A stretch of 64,000 nucleotides of DNA from Streptococcus macacae NCTC 11558 (GTDB lineage Bacteria; Bacillota; Bacilli; Lactobacillales; Streptococcaceae), in NCBI RefSeq assembly GCF_000187995.2, contig NZ_AEUW02000001.1, positions 496,001 to 560,000 on the forward strand. Direction: 5' to 3'. How positions within the stretch are numbered: position 1 is the first letter of the stretch; each line of letters begins with the position of its first letter. This document shows positions 63,095 through 64,000 of the stretch, piece after piece. A program made the translations under genes and the position numbers. The notes below the pieces were generated by a model, which made no database searches, had not been told where the DNA came from, and saw only the letters and a program-made list of their open reading frames with translations.

Positions 63095-64000
63095 ATGGGA
63101 CGTTTTAAAGAACTGCTCAGCCAAGAAAATTATTTAATATTACACGGAGCCTTAGGGACTGAATTAGAATTTTTAGGTTATGATGTTTCTGGTAAGCTGT
63201 GGTCTGCAAAATATTTATTAAAAGATCCGCAACTAATTCAGGATATTCATGAAACCTATTTAAAAGCCGGTTCAGATATTATCACAAGCTCAAGTTATCA
63301 AGCTAGTGTCTTAGGCTTGTGTGATTACGGTTTAGACTATGAGGAAGCTTTGAACGTTATTGCCTTAACCGTTCAGCTGGCTAAAAAAGCACGTGAGAAT
63401 GTCTGGTCCACCTTAACTGAAAAAGAGAAGAAAGCACGGCCTTATCCTCTCATTAGTGGAGATGTCGGCCCTTATGCTGCCTATTTAGCAGATGGATCTG
63501 AGTATAGCGGAAATTATGGCTCTATCAGCAAAGAGACCTTGAAAGATTTTCATAGACCGCGCTTGGCTGTTTTAGTGGATGAAGAATGTGATCTTTTAGC
63601 TCTTGAAACAATTCCCAATTATCTTGAAGTCCAAGCATTGTCTGAATTGCTTCAGGAAGAATTTCCAGCAGTTGAAGCCTATATTAGTTTTACAGCACAA
63701 ACTAAAGACAGTATTTCAGACGGAACAGCTATTGAAAAGGTGGCACAATTGGTAGATCGCTCTCCGCAGATTTTAGCATTAGGTATCAATTGCAGCTCAC
63801 CGCTGATTTATAAGAGTCTATTGCAAAAAATAGCTGCTATTACAGAAAAACCTTTAGTAACTTATCCAAATTCTGGTGAAATTTACGATGGAAAACATCA
63901 GAATTGGACTAAAGCAGCAGCAAGCAGCGGCAGTCTATTAGAAAATACTTTAACTTGGTATAAATTAGGGGCTAAAATCCTTGGTGGATGCTGTCGTACA
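63095..64000 (+). CDS. mmuM: Homocysteine S-methyltransferase, partial at the right edge
   Basis: 302 codons are present and the frame runs off the window. Zinc methyltransferase: H-G-A-L-G-T-E-L-E at the N-terminus, the first ligand in G-I-N-C-S-S, and the paired ligands G-G-C-C-R at the very end. It makes methionine from homocysteine using S-methylmethionine (or SAM). Only a few residues can be missing, since MmuM is about 310-315 long. AAGGAG precedes the ATG, 9 bases after the permease stop. Its domain is related to the N-terminal part of the fusion at 5695. Confidence 0.93.
   Translation, partial: MGRFKELLSQENYLILHGALGTELEFLGYDVSGKLWSAKYLLKDPQLIQDIHETYLKAGSDIITSSSYQASVLGLCDYGLDYEEALNVIALTVQLAKKARENVWSTLTEKEKKARPYPLISGDVGPYAAYLADGSEYSGNYGSISKETLKDFHRPRLAVLVDEECDLLALETIPNYLEVQALSELLQEEFPAVEAYISFTAQTKDSISDGTAIEKVAQLVDRSPQILALGINCSSPLIYKSLLQKIAAITEKPLVTYPNSGEIYDGKHQNWTKAAASSGSLLENTLTWYKLGAKILGGCCRT

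Overview
The window looks like the chromosome of a mutans-group Streptococcus. It is AT-rich, with streptococcal ribosome binding sites and tightly packed operons. It carries a cell-wall glucosyltransferase that I recognise as a close but non-identical relative of S. mutans GtfD. Its gene order matches my memory of S. mutans in long blocks: fruRKA-metE-metF, dapB-cca-ABC-F, rcrRPQ, relPRS, the mevalonate genes, and thyA-dfrA-clpX-engB. Sequence differences in GtfD and the missing msm sugar genes suggest a sister species (S. ratti is a candidate) rather than S. mutans itself. That is inference from memory and no search was run. No tRNA, rRNA, CRISPR array, prophage or intact insertion sequence is visible.

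Layout. 1-3113: fructose operon (end of a DeoR repressor, 1-phosphofructokinase, EIIABC). 3282-7551: methionine synthesis (metE, then a homocysteine methyltransferase/MTHFR fusion) behind a perfect palindrome of the streptococcal MetR/MtaR type. 7709-8530: Cof-type HAD phosphatase. 8754-19700: accessory stretch with an orphan PTS EIIC coupled to a DUF915 hydrolase, a DUF308 protein, a GC-rich LtrA gene, a hydrolase broken by one nonsense codon, a GlcG/HbpS gene split by a BOX-like element, a TMEM175-type channel, an intact dienelactone-hydrolase-like paralogue, a flavodoxin lipoprotein divergent from its probable MerR regulator, a serine hydrolase and an unknown membrane protein. 19996-29685: core genes (DUF1149, DegV, dapB, cca, ABC-F, a heterodimeric ABC exporter, an AEC permease). 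29894-34309: gtfD. 35329-36678: gdhA. 36987-44647: rcrRPQ-like MarR/ABC exporter operon, a decayed bacteriocin gene with a candidate immunity gene, then relPRS (alarmone synthetase and two-component system). 45247-50456: LysR regulator divergent from a uroporphyrinogen-decarboxylase-like methyltransferase and a polar amino acid ABC importer. 50885-57553: mevalonate pathway (mvaD, mvaK2, fni forward; mvaA, mvaS reverse) with hemolysin III and DUF1836 genes between. 57718-64000: thyA, dfrA, a small membrane protein, clpX, engB, an amino acid permease and the start of a homocysteine S-methyltransferase.

The points most worth following up are the bacteriocin remnant with its candidate immunity gene between the competence-linked rcr and rel loci; the MerR promoter with a 19-bp spacer and the two possible starts of the gene it controls; the nonsense codon whose original glutamine is shown by a paralogue in the same window; the BOX-like insertion in the GlcG gene; and the corrinoid-type methyltransferase joined to an amino acid importer. 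I did not find a wholly new system. Most of the region is recognisable core genome with a patchwork accessory segment.
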